A DNA stretch of 64,000 nt from Ferriphaselus amnicola (GCF_000974685.2 NZ_AP018738.1:1-64000), one strand, 5' to 3'. Shown: positions 11,153 through 21,408, counted from the first letter of the stretch. Translations and numbers: made by a program. Notes: generated from the sequence alone by a model not told the origin.

Positions 11153-14002
11153 ATGTCCGACCAATTCGTCTATCGCCACAACGGCCCTTCCGTGCAGGAA
11201 GTCCAAGCCATGCTGCGCACCGTCAATGCGCCCACGCTTGATGCGCTGATCGCCCAGACAGTGCCTGCCGCCATCCGTTTGCAACAGCCGCTGAATCTGC
11301 CGGAGGGCTTGTCTGAACATGCTTACCTTCAGCATCTGCGCGGCATCGCCGCCAAGAACAAGCTTTACAAGAGCTACATCGGGCTGGGGTATTACAACAC
11401 CATCCTGCCGTCGGTGATTCAGCGCAACATTTTGGAGAACCCGGGCTGGTACACCGCCTACACGCCATATCAAGCCGAAATCGCGCAAGGTCGTTTGGAA
11501 GCGCTGTTGAATTACCAGACGATGGTGACGGACTTGACCGGCATGGAAATCGCCAATGCGTCTTTATTGGACGAGGCAACGGCGGCGGCGGAAGCCATGA
11601 CCATGCTGCATGGCTTACGTTCGCGCGAAGCTGCGGCGGCGGGTAAGAACAGTTTCTTCGTGTCGCACGAATGCTTCCCGCAGACCATCGAACTGCTGAA
11701 GACTCGAGCCAAGCCGCTGGGCATCGAGCTGGTGATTGGCGATTTCAAAACCGTGACGTTGAACGACAAGCTGTACGGTGCGCTACTGCAATATCCGACA
11801 GCCACGGGTACGGTGCATGATTACGCCGATTTCGTCGCCCGTGCTAAGACGCACGGAATGACCATCGCCGTTGCAGCGGACATTTTGAGTCTGGTGCTGC
11901 TGACACCTCCGGGCGAGTGGGGTGCGGATGTGGTGTTCGGTTCGACGCAGCGCTTTGGCGTGCCGATGGGCTATGGCGGTCCGCACGCGGCGTTCTTTGC
12001 CTGTCGTGATGCCTTCAAACGCTCGATGCCGGGACGCATCATTGGTGTGTCGGTGGATGCCGATGGCGGGACTGCGCTACGTATGGCGTTGCAGACTCGT
12101 GAGCAACATATACGCCGCGAAAAAGCGACGTCCAACATCTGCACCGCGCAAGCATTGCTGGCGATCATGGCCGGGATGTACGCGGTGTACCACGGCGCGG
12201 ACGGGTTGCGCGGTATCGCTACGCAGGTTCATCAGTCCACCGTGGCGCTGGCTGGCGAGCTGAAAAAGTTGGGCTATCAAGTGGTCGAAGGCGCGTTTTT
12301 CGATACGATCAAGTTGTTGCACACCGACAATGTGAAGATCCATGCGCTGGCGGAAGCTGCGCGGATCAACTTCCGTTACACCGCTGTCGGTCTGTCGATC
12401 GCGCTGGATCAGACAACCTCTGTTGATGATCTGAATGCCATCCTTGCAGTGTTCGCGCAGGCGGCAAACATGTCTGCACCCATACTTACCGCTTTGGAGG
12501 TGTCTGCTCAGAAGCTAGCATTCACTCCGCGCCAGTCGTCTATTTTAAGTCATCCGGTGTTCAATACCTACCACTCCGAGACCGAGATGATGCGTTACAT
12601 CAAACGGCTGGAGAACAAGGATCTGTCACTGACCCATTCGATGATTTCGCTCGGATCCTGCACCATGAAGTTGAACGCGGCCTCTGAACTGCTGCCGCTG
12701 ACTTGGCCGGAATTCGCCAATCTGCATCCTTTCGTACCGCTGGAGCAGGCCGAAGGTTATCAAGAAGTCATCGCCGGACTGGATGCGGCCTTGTCTGAGA
12801 TTACCGGCTTCGCGCAGATGAGCTTTCAGCCCAACAGCGGTGCGTCGGGCGAATATGCCGGTCTGCTGGTGATTCAGGCATATCACCGTTCGCGCGGCGA
12901 AGCACAACGCAACGTGGTGCTGATCCCGTCTTCCGCACACGGCACCAATCCGGCGAGTGCGGCGATGTGTGGCATGAGCATCGTGGTGGTCAAGTGCGAC
13001 GCGCGCGGCAACATCGACGTGGACGACTTGCGCACCAAGGCCGAAGAGCACCGGGACGACCTGTCCTGCCTGATGGTGACCTACCCCAGCACGCATGGCG
13101 TGTACGAGGAAAGCATCAAAGACATCACCGCGATCATTCACGCCAACGGCGGCCAGGTGTACATGGACGGTGCCAATATGAACGCGCAAGTCGGGCTGAC
13201 CAGCCCCGGCAATATCGGCGCGGATGTGTGTCACCTCAACCTGCACAAGACCTTCGCCATTCCGCACGGCGGTGGCGGACCGGGCGCAGGTCCCATTGGT
13301 GTGGCTGCGCACCTCACTCCCTTCCTGCCTTCTCACTCGGTAGTCAAAGTGGGGGGCGAGCAAGGCATCCACGCGGTATCGGCTGCTCCGTATGGCAGCG
13401 CGCTGATACTGCTGATCTCCTACGGCTACATCAAGATGATGGGCGGCACAGGGCTGACCGAAGCAACCAAGATGGCCATCCTGAATGCAAACTACATTAA
13501 GGAATCGCTAAAGGATCACTACGCCACGCTGTATAGCGGCAGCAATGGCCGTTGCGCGCACGAGATGATCCTCGACTGCCGTGAATGGAAGAAGGAGGGG
13601 GTGGAGGTGGCTGACATCGCCAAGCGCCTGATGGACTTTGGCTTCCACGCGCCGACTACCTCGTTCCCAGTGGTGGATACGCTAATGGTCGAGCCGACCG
13701 AAAGCGAATCGAAAGCCGAGCTGGATCGCTTCTGTCAGGCCATGATCGCCATTCGTGGCGAAGTCGAGGCGGTGATCTCCGGCGCAGTGGACAAGAAGGA
13801 CAACATCCTCAAACACGCCCCACACACTGCGAAATCAGTCTGTGCCAACGAGTGGGCTCGCCCTTACTCACGCGAGCAGGCAGCATATCCGCTCAACTGG
13901 GTGCGCGAAAACAAGTTCTGGCCTAGCGTGGCGCGGGTGGATAATGTGTATGGGGACAAGAATCTGATTTGCTCTTGCCCACCCATCGAGTCGTACATCT
14001 AA
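11153..14002 (+). CDS. gcvP: Glycine dehydrogenase (decarboxylating), P protein
   Basis: GcvP is the PLP enzyme that decarboxylates glycine and loads the aminomethyl group onto lipoyl-GcvH. This is the single-chain form (949 aa) with both halves fused: an N-terminal pseudo-subunit (about 1-440) and a catalytic C-terminal half. The PLP lysine is Lys699 in [18 protein letters not shown]. The ending ([17 protein letters not shown]) matches full-length family members, so the gene is intact. It is the third gene of the gcvT-H-P operon. The L protein (lpd) is not in the window and is presumably shared with other dehydrogenase complexes. Confidence 0.97.
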   Translation: MSDQFVYRHNGPSVQEVQAMLRTVNAPTLDALIAQTVPAAIRLQQPLNLPEGLSEHAYLQHLRGIAAKNKLYKSYIGLGYYNTILPSVIQRNILENPGWYTAYTPYQAEIAQGRLEALLNYQTMVTDLTGMEIANASLLDEATAAAEAMTMLHGLRSREAAAAGKNSFFVSHECFPQTIELLKTRAKPLGIELVIGDFKTVTLNDKLYGALLQYPTATGTVHDYADFVARAKTHGMTIAVAADILSLVLLTPPGEWGADVVFGSTQRFGVPMGYGGPHAAFFACRDAFKRSMPGRIIGVSVDADGGTALRMALQTREQHIRREKATSNICTAQALLAIMAGMYAVYHGADGLRGIATQVHQSTVALAGELKKLGYQVVEGAFFDTIKLLHTDNVKIHALAEAARINFRYTAVGLSIALDQTTSVDDLNAILAVFAQAANMSAPILTALEVSAQKLAFTPRQSSILSHPVFNTYHSETEMMRYIKRLENKDLSLTHSMISLGSCTMKLNAASELLPLTWPEFANLHPFVPLEQAEGYQEVIAGLDAALSEITGFAQMSFQPNSGASGEYAGLLVIQAYHRSRGEAQRNVVLIPSSAHGTNPASAAMCGMSIVVVKCDARGNIDVDDLRTKAEEHRDDLSCLMVTYPSTHGVYEESIKDITAIIHANGGQVYMDGANMNAQVGLTSPGNIGADVCHLNLHKTFAIPHGGGGPGAGPIGVAAHLTPFLPSHSVVKVGGEQGIHAVSAAPYGSALILLISYGYIKMMGGTGLTEATKMAILNANYIKESLKDHYATLYSGSNGRCAHEMILDCREWKKEGVEVADIAKRLMDFGFHAPTTSFPVVDTLMVEPTESESKAELDRFCQAMIAIRGEVEAVISGAVDKKDNILKHAPHTAKSVCANEWARPYSREQAAYPLNWVRENKFWPSVARVDNVYGDKNLICSCPPIESYI

Positions 14003-14013
14003 GGAGACACAGC

Positions 14014-14538
14014 ATGGCTAAAGATACCAAGGACACCGTCGCCGTCAAACTCGGCGGCGCGCCCGTCACCCTGTACGGTACCTTCCCTGTCGTAGGGCAG
14101 ATCGCGCCAGCATTCACGTTGGTAGATAAAGACTTGAAGGATGTCGCGCTGCAAAGCTTCGCAGGCAAGCGCAAGGTACTGAACATTGTTCCAAGTCTGG
14201 ACACGGCCGTGTGTGCGACTTCGACCCGCCGCTTCAATGAAGCAGCGAACAAGCTGCAGAACACCGTGGTTCTGGTGATCTCTGCCGACTTGCCGTTTGC
14301 GATGAGCCGCTTCTGCGTGGCCGAGGGGCTGGAGAATGTCACTACGCTATCGCTGATGCGCGGTCGCGACTTCATGCGCAACTATGGCGTAAAGATCGCT
14401 GATACAGCGTTGGCTGGCGTGACGGCGCGTGCTGTGTTGGTGCTGGACGAGAACAACACGGTGTTGCATGCCGAACTAGTGGACGACATTACCCACGAAC
14501 CGAACTACGACGCGGCGCTGGCTGTTTTACAGGCCTGA
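14014..14538 (+). CDS. tpx: Thiol peroxidase (atypical 2-Cys peroxiredoxin)
   Basis: Tpx reduces hydrogen peroxide and organic hydroperoxides with thioredoxin as electron donor. The 174-aa product carries the peroxidatic cysteine in [15 protein letters not shown] and the resolving cysteine in [11 protein letters not shown], the spacing expected for the Tpx subfamily. The ATG at 14014 is chosen because AAGGAG sits at the right distance and the family starts there; an upstream in-frame ATG at 13969 lies inside gcvP. The gap to gcvP is 11 bp, so it may be read through from the gcv operon. Confidence 0.96.
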   Translation: MAKDTKDTVAVKLGGAPVTLYGTFPVVGQIAPAFTLVDKDLKDVALQSFAGKRKVLNIVPSLDTAVCATSTRRFNEAANKLQNTVVLVISADLPFAMSRFCVAEGLENVTTLSLMRGRDFMRNYGVKIADTALAGVTARAVLVLDENNTVLHAELVDDITHEPNYDAALAVLQA

Positions 14539-14573
14539 GCCACACTACCCATTTACCCATTACAGGCGCTCAC

Positions 14574-15512
14574 ATGAAGACTCTCATCTGCGGTTCCATG
14601 GCTTACGACACCATCATGGTGTTCCACGATCAATTCAAGAAACACATCCTGCCCGAGCAGTTACACATCCTGAACGTGGCGTTCCTAGTGCCCACCATGC
14701 GCCGCGAGTACGGCGGCTGTGCGGGTAACATCGCCTACAACCTGCAACTATTGGGCGGACATCCGCAGATCATGGCGACCGTAGGCGATGACTTCGCGCC
14801 CTATGCCAAACGACTAGAAAAGCTCGGCATCTCGCAGGAACATATCCGTCAGGTGCCGGACAGCTTCACTGGCCAAGCCTTCATCACTACTGATCTCGAC
14901 GATAACCAGATCACGGCCTTCCACCCCGGTGCGATGGGCTTTTCCGAGCAGAACAAAGTCAGCGATGCCAGTGGCGTGACGCTGGGTATCGTATCGCCTG
15001 ACGGTCGTACCGGCATGATGGAGCACGCGGAGCAGTTCGTCGAAGCGGGCATTCCCTTTGTGTTCGATCCAGGTCAGGGCATGCCAATGTTCTCCGGCGA
15101 AGACCTGTTGCGCTTCATCGATCAGGCGACCTACGTCACCGTCAACGATTACGAAGCCAAGCTGCTGCAAGACAAGACCGGCAAGACGTTGGAGGAGCTA
15201 GCAGCATCGGTGAAGGCGCTGATCGTTACGCTGGGTGCGGACGGCTCAATGATCTATGCCGACGGCAAGCAGATCGCCATTCCTACGCCGAAACCCGATG
15301 CGGTGGTCGATCCCACGGGCTGTGGTGACGCCTATCGCGCTGGTTTGCTGTATGGCATTCAGCGCGGCTGGGCGTGGGAAGCGACCGGCCGTCTGGCCTC
15401 ATTGATGGGCTCGATTAAGATCGCCCATCGTGGTGGGCAGAATCACGACCTGACCCGTGCTGAGCTGATGGACGCTTACCGTAAACATTTCGGCTCCAGC
15501 ATCACGTTGTAA
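14574..15512 (+). CDS. PfkB-family carbohydrate/adenosine-type kinase
   Basis: The 312-aa protein belongs to the ribokinase/PfkB superfamily, which phosphorylates sugars or nucleosides. The N-terminal GGCAGNIAYNLQLLGG segment and the C-terminal signature DPTGCGDAYRAGLLYG, with the catalytic Asp in GCGD, are both present. The substrate cannot be read from sequence; adenosine-kinase-like proteins with this start (MKTLICGSMAYDTIMVF) are common in betaproteobacteria. It follows tpx by 35 bp, and its stop overlaps the next ATG by one base, so the three are probably co-transcribed. Confidence 0.88.
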   Translation: MKTLICGSMAYDTIMVFHDQFKKHILPEQLHILNVAFLVPTMRREYGGCAGNIAYNLQLLGGHPQIMATVGDDFAPYAKRLEKLGISQEHIRQVPDSFTGQAFITTDLDDNQITAFHPGAMGFSEQNKVSDASGVTLGIVSPDGRTGMMEHAEQFVEAGIPFVFDPGQGMPMFSGEDLLRFIDQATYVTVNDYEAKLLQDKTGKTLEELAASVKALIVTLGADGSMIYADGKQIAIPTPKPDAVVDPTGCGDAYRAGLLYGIQRGWAWEATGRLASLMGSIKIAHRGGQNHDLTRAELMDAYRKHFGSSITL

Positions 15513-16006
15513 TGCGCAATAGGATATTTGTTGGGCTGACGTGGCTATTCCTTGCCACGCTGCTCGGTGCCTGCGCAAGTAATGCTGGGCTAAATCCAGC
15601 AGAGTCGAGCGGTAGCGCGTTGCCACCCAAGGTCGGAGTAGTCGAGTCGGTCAAAGCTATAGACCTGCCTGGCGAACAAGGGGCTTCCGGCTATTTTCTG
15701 GGTGGCACTCTGGGCAACATCGGGGGCGCTGTGCTTGGCGGTGGTGGGCGCGGCTCGGTAGCCGCTTCAGTTCTGGGTGGTGTTGCCGGCGCAAAGGCAG
15801 GCGACTCCGCCCAGAACAACGGGGTAGTCGCTGGCCAAGAAATTTGGGTAAAGATAGAAGACAAGCTCGAACCGCTAGTTATCAGTCAACCCATCAAACT
15901 CAGAGGTATGTTCCAAGTCGGCGAACATGTGCGTGTGATTCGCGGCGCTCGTGGATTCCCGGTGATCGAGCACGAAGTTGCAACGGAAACCGTCACGCCC
16001 AAGTAA
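15512..16006 (+). CDS. Glycine-zipper outer-membrane lipoprotein (SlyB/Pcp-like)
   Basis: The 164-aa protein begins with a lipoprotein signal peptide and a clear lipobox (LLGAC, Cys21). A glycine-zipper stretch follows (GYFLGGTLGNIGGAVLGGGG), typical of the 2TM glycine-zipper family of SlyB/Pcp outer-membrane lipoproteins. The C-terminal half (about 105-164) looks like a small beta-rich domain. These proteins are thought to support envelope integrity; the exact role here is unknown. Its ATG overlaps the TAA of the kinase gene. Its last codons lie inside a 14-bp inverted repeat shared with the convergent neighbour. Confidence 0.85.
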   Translation: MRNRIFVGLTWLFLATLLGACASNAGLNPAESSGSALPPKVGVVESVKAIDLPGEQGASGYFLGGTLGNIGGAVLGGGGRGSVAASVLGGVAGAKAGDSAQNNGVVAGQEIWVKIEDKLEPLVISQPIKLRGMFQVGEHVRVIRGARGFPVIEHEVATETVTPK

Positions 16007-16032
16007 GTCAAACTAGTCTGACTTACTTGGGC
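15997..16032. repeat. 14-bp perfect inverted repeat across two convergent stop codons
   Basis: GCCCAAGTAAGTCA (15997-16010) is repeated inverted at 16019-16032 with an 8-base loop. It contains the stop codons of both convergent genes, so the arms encode the last residues of each protein. There is no T-run on either side; it may still slow RNA polymerase or stabilise both 3' ends. Confidence 0.85.
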
Positions 16033-17404
16033 AAGCCCCACCTCGGCAGTGCAGCACCACGTCATCAGCTCCTAGTCGGTAGGTCTTCACCACCCGTCCT
16101 AAGGTCGCATCGGTAGTGCGTGCTAAAGCGTAGCCGTCTGTCCACTGAGCAGGTGGAAATTGAACTGCCTGTTGCGGATAGCGCAACACATCTAGATACA
16201 TCACTACATTCAACCCGCTGGCGGTCGAATCATTGCTATACAAGGCGTGTCCCTGAGTGAGCAGTAGTACATCTTGCGCCGTATCAAGGTAGTTCTTACC
16301 GCGATAATGATCTTGATAGTAAGGAAACAGCACTGTAAAGAGTAGCGCTTGTAGTCCCAATACGAACAAGATCCAGCGGCGAGAGCGCTCCAGCCAGTCT
16401 GGCCCAGCCTGCCACACGATACCGGCCGCAAACAGCGCAAATATAGGGTAAGCCGGAATCAGATAGCGAATGCCGCTTTGTGGTGCCAGCCAGTAGGGAA
16501 GAAGCATAAACAACGCCATCCAGCCTCCGGTGTGCAACCAAGCGGGTGCGGAGCGTAACAGTTGAGTGCGTTGGCGGAATAGTAACCATGCTGCTAACCA
16601 AGCAACAGGAAAGAGGCCCAACAGGACTTCCAGCGGGTAGGCAACCAACTTGCGCAGATAGTCGAGCAGGCCGATACCGGCCAGCTTGGCAAGAATTTCG
16701 TCTGCCATCCGTCCGCCTTGCGCGTGGCCACTCGGCAAGAGTCCATACCAAGCGAAGGGGAAGGAAAATGCCATTAGCAACAGTACGACAGAAAGAGGGT
16801 GAAGTAAGAATGCGCGGGCATCTCGTCGGAATAGCAACACGAATATAGCTGTCGCGTAGAACACGTAAGCGGTCTGAGCTTTGGCCAAAAATCCTAAATT
16901 GATGGCAATGACGGATACTAACAACAGCCAACGACGATTTTCTTGTGTGGCAACCCACAATGTGGCTACTGCACTGAAGATGAAGAAGCCAAATGTTGGG
17001 TCAGCGTAGCCTAGCCAGCCGTGGTAACACAGAACGTCAAAGAAGCTAAGGAAGCTGAGTGCAGAAAGCGCAGCGAGTACACGCTCACGACTTAGATGCC
17101 AAACCAGCCAGGCTAGTACGACTCCTGTAGCCAGCGTAGCGATGATCGTTACGATACGCGCAGCGACCAATACCTTCGTCCAACCAAGTAGTTGCGCCAC
17201 CGGCACCATCAGCCAGTTGAGTAGCGGGTTGTGCAACACGTTGCCACCGTACAAGAGCTGGATGAGCCACACGTTCTGTTGCCACATCTCCAAGGTGCTG
17301 ATTGGATAGATGGCCTCTTCGCCGACGGGATGAAACGTCAAAGACAACAACATGACGAGACCTCCCAACACATACAGCATCCACAGTTTTCTTGTTTCAA
17401 GCAT
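16013..17404 (-). CDS. GT-C type integral-membrane glycosyltransferase (GT39/ArnT-like)
   Basis: The 463-aa protein is almost wholly hydrophobic, with about a dozen predicted membrane segments. After the first helix comes an acidic motif, HPVGEEAIYP, where GT-C enzymes such as ArnT and protein mannosyltransferases have a catalytic acidic pair. Such enzymes move sugars from polyprenyl-phosphate donors to glycolipids or proteins on the periplasmic side. The start at 17404 (MLETRKLW) is chosen because its ATG overlaps the stop of the upstream gene by one base (TGATG); a longer frame to 17467 is less likely. It is the last gene of the MBOAT-SGNH-GT unit. Donor and acceptor are unknown. Confidence 0.8.
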   Translation of the reverse strand: MLETRKLWMLYVLGGLVMLLSLTFHPVGEEAIYPISTLEMWQQNVWLIQLLYGGNVLHNPLLNWLMVPVAQLLGWTKVLVAARIVTIIATLATGVVLAWLVWHLSRERVLAALSALSFLSFFDVLCYHGWLGYADPTFGFFIFSAVATLWVATQENRRWLLLVSVIAINLGFLAKAQTAYVFYATAIFVLLFRRDARAFLLHPLSVVLLLMAFSFPFAWYGLLPSGHAQGGRMADEILAKLAGIGLLDYLRKLVAYPLEVLLGLFPVAWLAAWLLFRQRTQLLRSAPAWLHTGGWMALFMLLPYWLAPQSGIRYLIPAYPIFALFAAGIVWQAGPDWLERSRRWILFVLGLQALLFTVLFPYYQDHYRGKNYLDTAQDVLLLTQGHALYSNDSTASGLNVVMYLDVLRYPQQAVQFPPAQWTDGYALARTTDATLGRVVKTYRLGADDVVLHCRGGACPSKSD

Positions 17405-18591
17405 CAATACACTCCTTCGGCAGGCAAGACGATCTTGCCACTTTCCACATGCGCAACATGCTTCCAATAGTCTGCCCAGATTTTACGGTAGCATGGACTC
17501 AACGCGTGATGTTGGTCGATAAACTCAGATACTGAGCAAGCGAAACGCTCACTTTGACTGGCATCAAAGATAACGAGCTGCTCGCGCTGCGCCCATGCTC
17601 TCAATTCATCTTTGGTATGGTTGAGATATTTACCATATTCAGGATGGCGCAAAAATGCTTGGTCCATGCCGGGCAGCAGTGGCGGCATGAACAGGATTAC
17701 GCCGCCGCCGCGTTGCTCGGCCTGTCGTGTCAACGCGGCGATACGTTGCAGGATAACGGGATTTGGTGCGCCTCGTGTACGAGTAAGGTTGCCCGCATAT
17801 TTTGAGCTGGCTACCAGTGCATTGGCTATCAGTGGCGAGGCATCGCCAACGGGGTCGCTATCGGCAAAATTGGCACTGCCATCGAAACGCAAACCGGCAC
17901 AGCGGCCACGCTTTAAGGTGTCGAAATCGCGCGCCAACGCACCATCTGCACAGCGATATTCATCTCCCGCTGCCTGCAGAAAATACTCTCGGAAAGCACC
18001 ACGCTTGTTAGATGCCCTTATGATGTCGGCAAAGATCAAGGCTAAGCCCTCGATACGCGGATAGGACATGGCATCTATCAGGCGCTCCCGCATTGTCACT
18101 TGCTTCATCGCTTTGGAAGCTAAATCAGGCCGGTCAAGACTAACCACGGGTGGCGTGCCTTCGTCGAAAAGAAAGCCGATCGACCAATCCAATGGCAGAA
18201 CCAACCAGCGTACTTGCGGCTGTTGATCGAGTATGACCTCGGCCTCGCCGATGGCATTGAGTAAGCCGTGACCATGCTGAGCGTAGTTGTACGGCCGGAT
18301 AGGGGCAGGAAACATATCCGCGGTGATGGTCTGGGCGGTTGAGGCACCAAAGATCACCGCATTGATATTCGGCAGTTCATCATTCAGCCGCTCCAGTTTG
18401 AACAGCGCATCGCTGCCAGAGGTCGGTAGATAGGCGATGCCGTGACTCGTGCGCTGCCACTCGGCGGCGAGTCGGGCTTTGTTGCCGTCATCCATGGTGT
18501 AGCGGCCCAGCATTAGGTTGAGCACCAGTACCGGCAGCAGCGAGAGCAGGGCGGCGGTAAGCAGAGTGTAACAATAGCGGCGCGGACTCAT
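17404..18591 (-). CDS. Membrane-anchored SGNH-like protein, partner of MBOAT acyltransferase
   Basis: The 395-aa protein has one N-terminal membrane helix (about 8-28) and then a soluble periplasmic domain. An INAVIFGASTAQTI segment resembles the nucleophile-serine block of SGNH/GDSL proteins such as DltD and AlgJ/AlgX, which work with MBOAT acyltransferases. The start at 18591 is used because the ATG overlaps the MBOAT stop codon by one base. Tight coupling to the MBOAT gene supports a shared job: passing acetyl or another acyl group from the membrane enzyme to an extracytoplasmic glycan. A distal Asp/His pair could not be fixed with certainty by eye. Confidence 0.7.
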   Translation of the reverse strand: MSPRRYCYTLLTAALLSLLPVLVLNLMLGRYTMDDGNKARLAAEWQRTSHGIAYLPTSGSDALFKLERLNDELPNINAVIFGASTAQTITADMFPAPIRPYNYAQHGHGLLNAIGEAEVILDQQPQVRWLVLPLDWSIGFLFDEGTPPVVSLDRPDLASKAMKQVTMRERLIDAMSYPRIEGLALIFADIIRASNKRGAFREYFLQAAGDEYRCADGALARDFDTLKRGRCAGLRFDGSANFADSDPVGDASPLIANALVASSKYAGNLTRTRGAPNPVILQRIAALTRQAEQRGGGVILFMPPLLPGMDQAFLRHPEYGKYLNHTKDELRAWAQREQLVIFDASQSERFACSVSEFIDQHHALSPCYRKIWADYWKHVAHVESGKIVLPAEGVY

Positions 18592-20138
18592 CAGAACTGG
18601 AAATAAAGGAACGCCGATTGGCGGTTGAGGTTGATGATGGCGGCAAAGCCTAGTCCCCAAAGCAGTAGCGCAGCACTAAGGCTGGGGCGCCATAACAAGC
18701 GGTGGGCTGGAGTAGCCACCGGCTCCAGTGCCGGCTTGAAGCTGGCCATGATCTGCTGGGTATTGGGCGCGAACCAGACTACCAACAAGCAGATCCATAT
18801 CCAATTGATCGCACCGCCGGGAAGTAGGCCATGTTGCGGCGTAAAGCTTGCTCCGTGAGTGGCTAACCAGTCGCCCAAGGCCCCCCACTTGGGCTGCCAA
18901 TGGTCAGGCAGTTCAAACCCATTGCCGCCGAACATGGCAGATAGTAATACCGTTGCACTATGCAAATCGGTTGCACGGAAGAAGACCCAAGCTACTACCA
19001 CTGACAGGAAGGTCAGCAGCACAGAGAGTGCGTAAGATAGGTGCGACACAGGCTGGCTAGGGTCTTGCCCGAAGCTGCGACGCAGGGTGTGCCATGCGTG
19101 ATTGATGACTAAATACAAGCCATGCAGTCCTCCCCAAACGACAAATGTCCAGCCTGCACCATGCCACAGACCACCGAGCAACATGGTAGCGAGCAGATTG
19201 AGGTGGCGACGCAGCTTGCCATGACGATTCCCTCCTAGGGGAATATACAAATAGTCGCGCAAGAAGCGAGAGAGGGTCATATGCCAACGTCGCCAAAATT
19301 CGATGATGTTCACCGATTTATAGGGCGAGTCGAAGTTTAGCGGCAGAGTTACACCGAACATACGCGAGAGCCCAATGGCCATATCCGAGTAGCCGGAGAA
19401 GTCAAAATACAACTGTAAGGTGTAGCAAAATACGCCTCCCCAGGCTTCGACAAACGTTGGGAATACGCCTGCGGCCGGGGCATCGAACACCGGTGCCACA
19501 TACACGGCAAGCCCATCGGCAATGATCACCTTCTTGAATAAACCGATAATGAAGATGGAGATGCCGACGGCGAGATTCTCGTAATTGAAGCGGTAAGTTG
19601 CTGGACGCGCGAATTGCGGCATCATTTCTTTATGATGTAGCACCGGCCCAGCGATCAGATGCGGAAAGTAGGTCACAAACAAGGTGTAGTGGATAAGGTT
19701 ATATTCCTTTAGCTTGCCTTGATACGTGTCCACCAAAAATGCGATCTGGGTAAAGGTGAAGAATGAGATGCCCAACGGCAGAATGATCTCACCCAGAATA
19801 AGCGGAACGTCCACCAGCGAGCCAAGGTTATCCAAAAAGAAATTGGCGTATTTGTAATAGGCGAGCAAAAGCAAATTGGCCGAAATAGCCACTACCAATA
19901 TGCGCCGTTTTCGTTTCACCTCAGATGCCTTAACGATCCACATCCCGAGGCTATAGTTGCTGAGGATAGATGCAAGAAGCAAAGCGACATAGGCTGGGCT
20001 CCACCAGCCGTAAAAACAAAGTGACGCCGTCGCCAACCATCCCGCCGCCCAAATATGGCTGATCTTTGCGATCTGAAAGAACCCTAGCAGCACCAAGGGT
20101 AGAAACAGAAAAATAAAGGCGTAGGAATTGAACAGCAT
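18591..20138 (-). CDS. MBOAT-family O-acyltransferase (AlgI/DltB-like)
   Basis: The 515-aa polytopic protein matches the membrane-bound O-acyltransferase family: it starts with MLFNSYAFIFLFLPLVLLGF, carries the SPYKSVNIIEFWRRWHMTLS block, and has the catalytic histidine in LLGGLWHGAGWTFVVWGGLHG. Relatives such as AlgI and PatA export acetyl groups for O-acetylation of alginate or peptidoglycan. No alginate genes are near. It is first in a three-gene minus-strand operon (MBOAT, SGNH-like, GT-C) joined by 1-nt stop/start overlaps. A GT2 gene is transcribed away from the shared 165-bp upstream region. The likely target is a surface polysaccharide or glycolipid. Confidence 0.9.
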   Translation of the reverse strand: MLFNSYAFIFLFLPLVLLGFFQIAKISHIWAAGWLATASLCFYGWWSPAYVALLLASILSNYSLGMWIVKASEVKRKRRILVVAISANLLLLAYYKYANFFLDNLGSLVDVPLILGEIILPLGISFFTFTQIAFLVDTYQGKLKEYNLIHYTLFVTYFPHLIAGPVLHHKEMMPQFARPATYRFNYENLAVGISIFIIGLFKKVIIADGLAVYVAPVFDAPAAGVFPTFVEAWGGVFCYTLQLYFDFSGYSDMAIGLSRMFGVTLPLNFDSPYKSVNIIEFWRRWHMTLSRFLRDYLYIPLGGNRHGKLRRHLNLLATMLLGGLWHGAGWTFVVWGGLHGLYLVINHAWHTLRRSFGQDPSQPVSHLSYALSVLLTFLSVVVAWVFFRATDLHSATVLLSAMFGGNGFELPDHWQPKWGALGDWLATHGASFTPQHGLLPGGAINWIWICLLVVWFAPNTQQIMASFKPALEPVATPAHRLLWRPSLSAALLLWGLGFAAIINLNRQSAFLYFQF

Positions 20139-20303
20139 GAAGAATCTGAAACAGCAACCTATCGGTTAGTTATTGGTGCACGTTGAGTTGGCGCAGCGGT
20201 CGTGCGGCATTTTACCCGAAGCCCCCCGACGTTGCCGCCGAGTATGGGATAATTTGCCGCTCATAAGCGGGATACTCGACCCAAAAGATCATAGGAGCAA
20301 GGC

Positions 20304-21251
20304 TTGAACCGACCCCATATTTCCATCGTCGTTCCAGTTTATAAAGCAGAGGAGTGCCTAGAGGAGTTGTATCGTCGGCTGCGAGCTGTACTGGAGCCGA
20401 TTTCTCCCGATTTTGAGATCGTGCTCGTCGAGGATTGTGGTGGTGATGGGTCTTGGCAGGTGATCGAGCGACTAGCCGTGCAAGATGCGCGCGTCAAAGG
20501 CATTCAGTTCAGTCGTAATTTTGGCCAATATTATGGCATTACCGCTGGTTTGGATTATTGTCTGGGGGATTGGGTGGTTGTGATGGATTGCGACCTCCAG
20601 GATCGGCCAGAGGAGATTCCTCATCTGTATAACAAGGCACTGGAGGGTTATGACGTGGTCTTGGCTCGACGAGGCCAACGTCAAGACCGCTGGCATAAGC
20701 GGATCACATCTTGGTTATTCTATAAAATATTCGCTTGGTTAGCGGATATCGAGTATGACGGAGAAGTCGGGACCTTCCGCCTGTTGTCGCGCAAGGTCGT
20801 ACTGAATTACCGCCGCTTCGGTGAACAGCTACGCTACTTTAGTGCACTCGTGCAATGGCTTGGATTCCCGACTGCTTACGTGGACGTTGAGCATGGCGAA
20901 CGCTTTGCGGGAAAGTCAGCGTACTCTTGGTCTCGGCTGTTTAAGTTGGCTACAGACACTATCATTGCGTTTTCAGACAAGCCGTTGCGCCTTGCCGTAC
21001 GCTTTGGATTTGCGCTCTCATCGCTGTCTTTCATTTATGGTGTTTACATTCTATATCGAGCAGTCATATACGGTTTTCCCATCGTGGGTTGGAGTAGCCT
21101 GTTCGTATCGCTGTATTTCATTGGTGGGGTGATTATTGCCTTGCTTGGGGTCTTGGGGATATATCTGGGTAAGACGTTTGATGAGGCCAAAAAGCGTCCG
21201 CTGTACGTAGTGAGTCGCACCACAACCGAGGCCATGGATACGCAAAGCTAA
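20304..21251 (+). CDS. GT2 polyprenyl-phosphate glycosyltransferase (GtrB/ArnC-like)
   Basis: The 315-aa protein has an N-terminal GT-A catalytic domain (SIVVPVYKAEECLEEL, VEDCGGDGSW, and the DxD-containing DCDLQDRPEEI) and two C-terminal membrane helices (about 235-257 and 270-292). That is the architecture of GtrB, ArnC and dolichol-phosphate-mannose synthase enzymes, which charge undecaprenyl phosphate with a sugar. It starts at a TTG with AGGAG (20293-20297) at good spacing. It is divergent from the MBOAT operon, whose last gene is a GT-C transferase that would use exactly such a lipid-linked sugar. Confidence 0.87.
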   Translation: MNRPHISIVVPVYKAEECLEELYRRLRAVLEPISPDFEIVLVEDCGGDGSWQVIERLAVQDARVKGIQFSRNFGQYYGITAGLDYCLGDWVVVMDCDLQDRPEEIPHLYNKALEGYDVVLARRGQRQDRWHKRITSWLFYKIFAWLADIEYDGEVGTFRLLSRKVVLNYRRFGEQLRYFSALVQWLGFPTAYVDVEHGERFAGKSAYSWSRLFKLATDTIIAFSDKPLRLAVRFGFALSSLSFIYGVYILYRAVIYGFPIVGWSSLFVSLYFIGGVIIALLGVLGIYLGKTFDEAKKRPLYVVSRTTTEAMDTQS

Positions 21252-21408
21252 AGTCTGCAAATGCCGCGAGACACTCCCGGTTCGGCTTTGATCTGCAAAA
21301 CCATCCCGAACGGGTTGGCCGATTGCCCGCATCGCCTGCTGATGTTGGCGCATGATGTAGACAATGTTTTCTGTTACTCTCGCGCCGAAAACCTACTTGG
21401 AATGAAGC

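Noticed and set aside
12626-13372. 248-codon minus-strand open frame inside gcvP
   Set aside because: Shadow of the GcvP catalytic half; composition reflects the GC-rich sense codons.
20239-20278. 7-bp inverted repeat (CGAGTAT / ATACTCG) between the MBOAT operon and the GT2 gene
   Set aside because: Arms are short and 26 bp apart; could be an operator but nothing else supports it.
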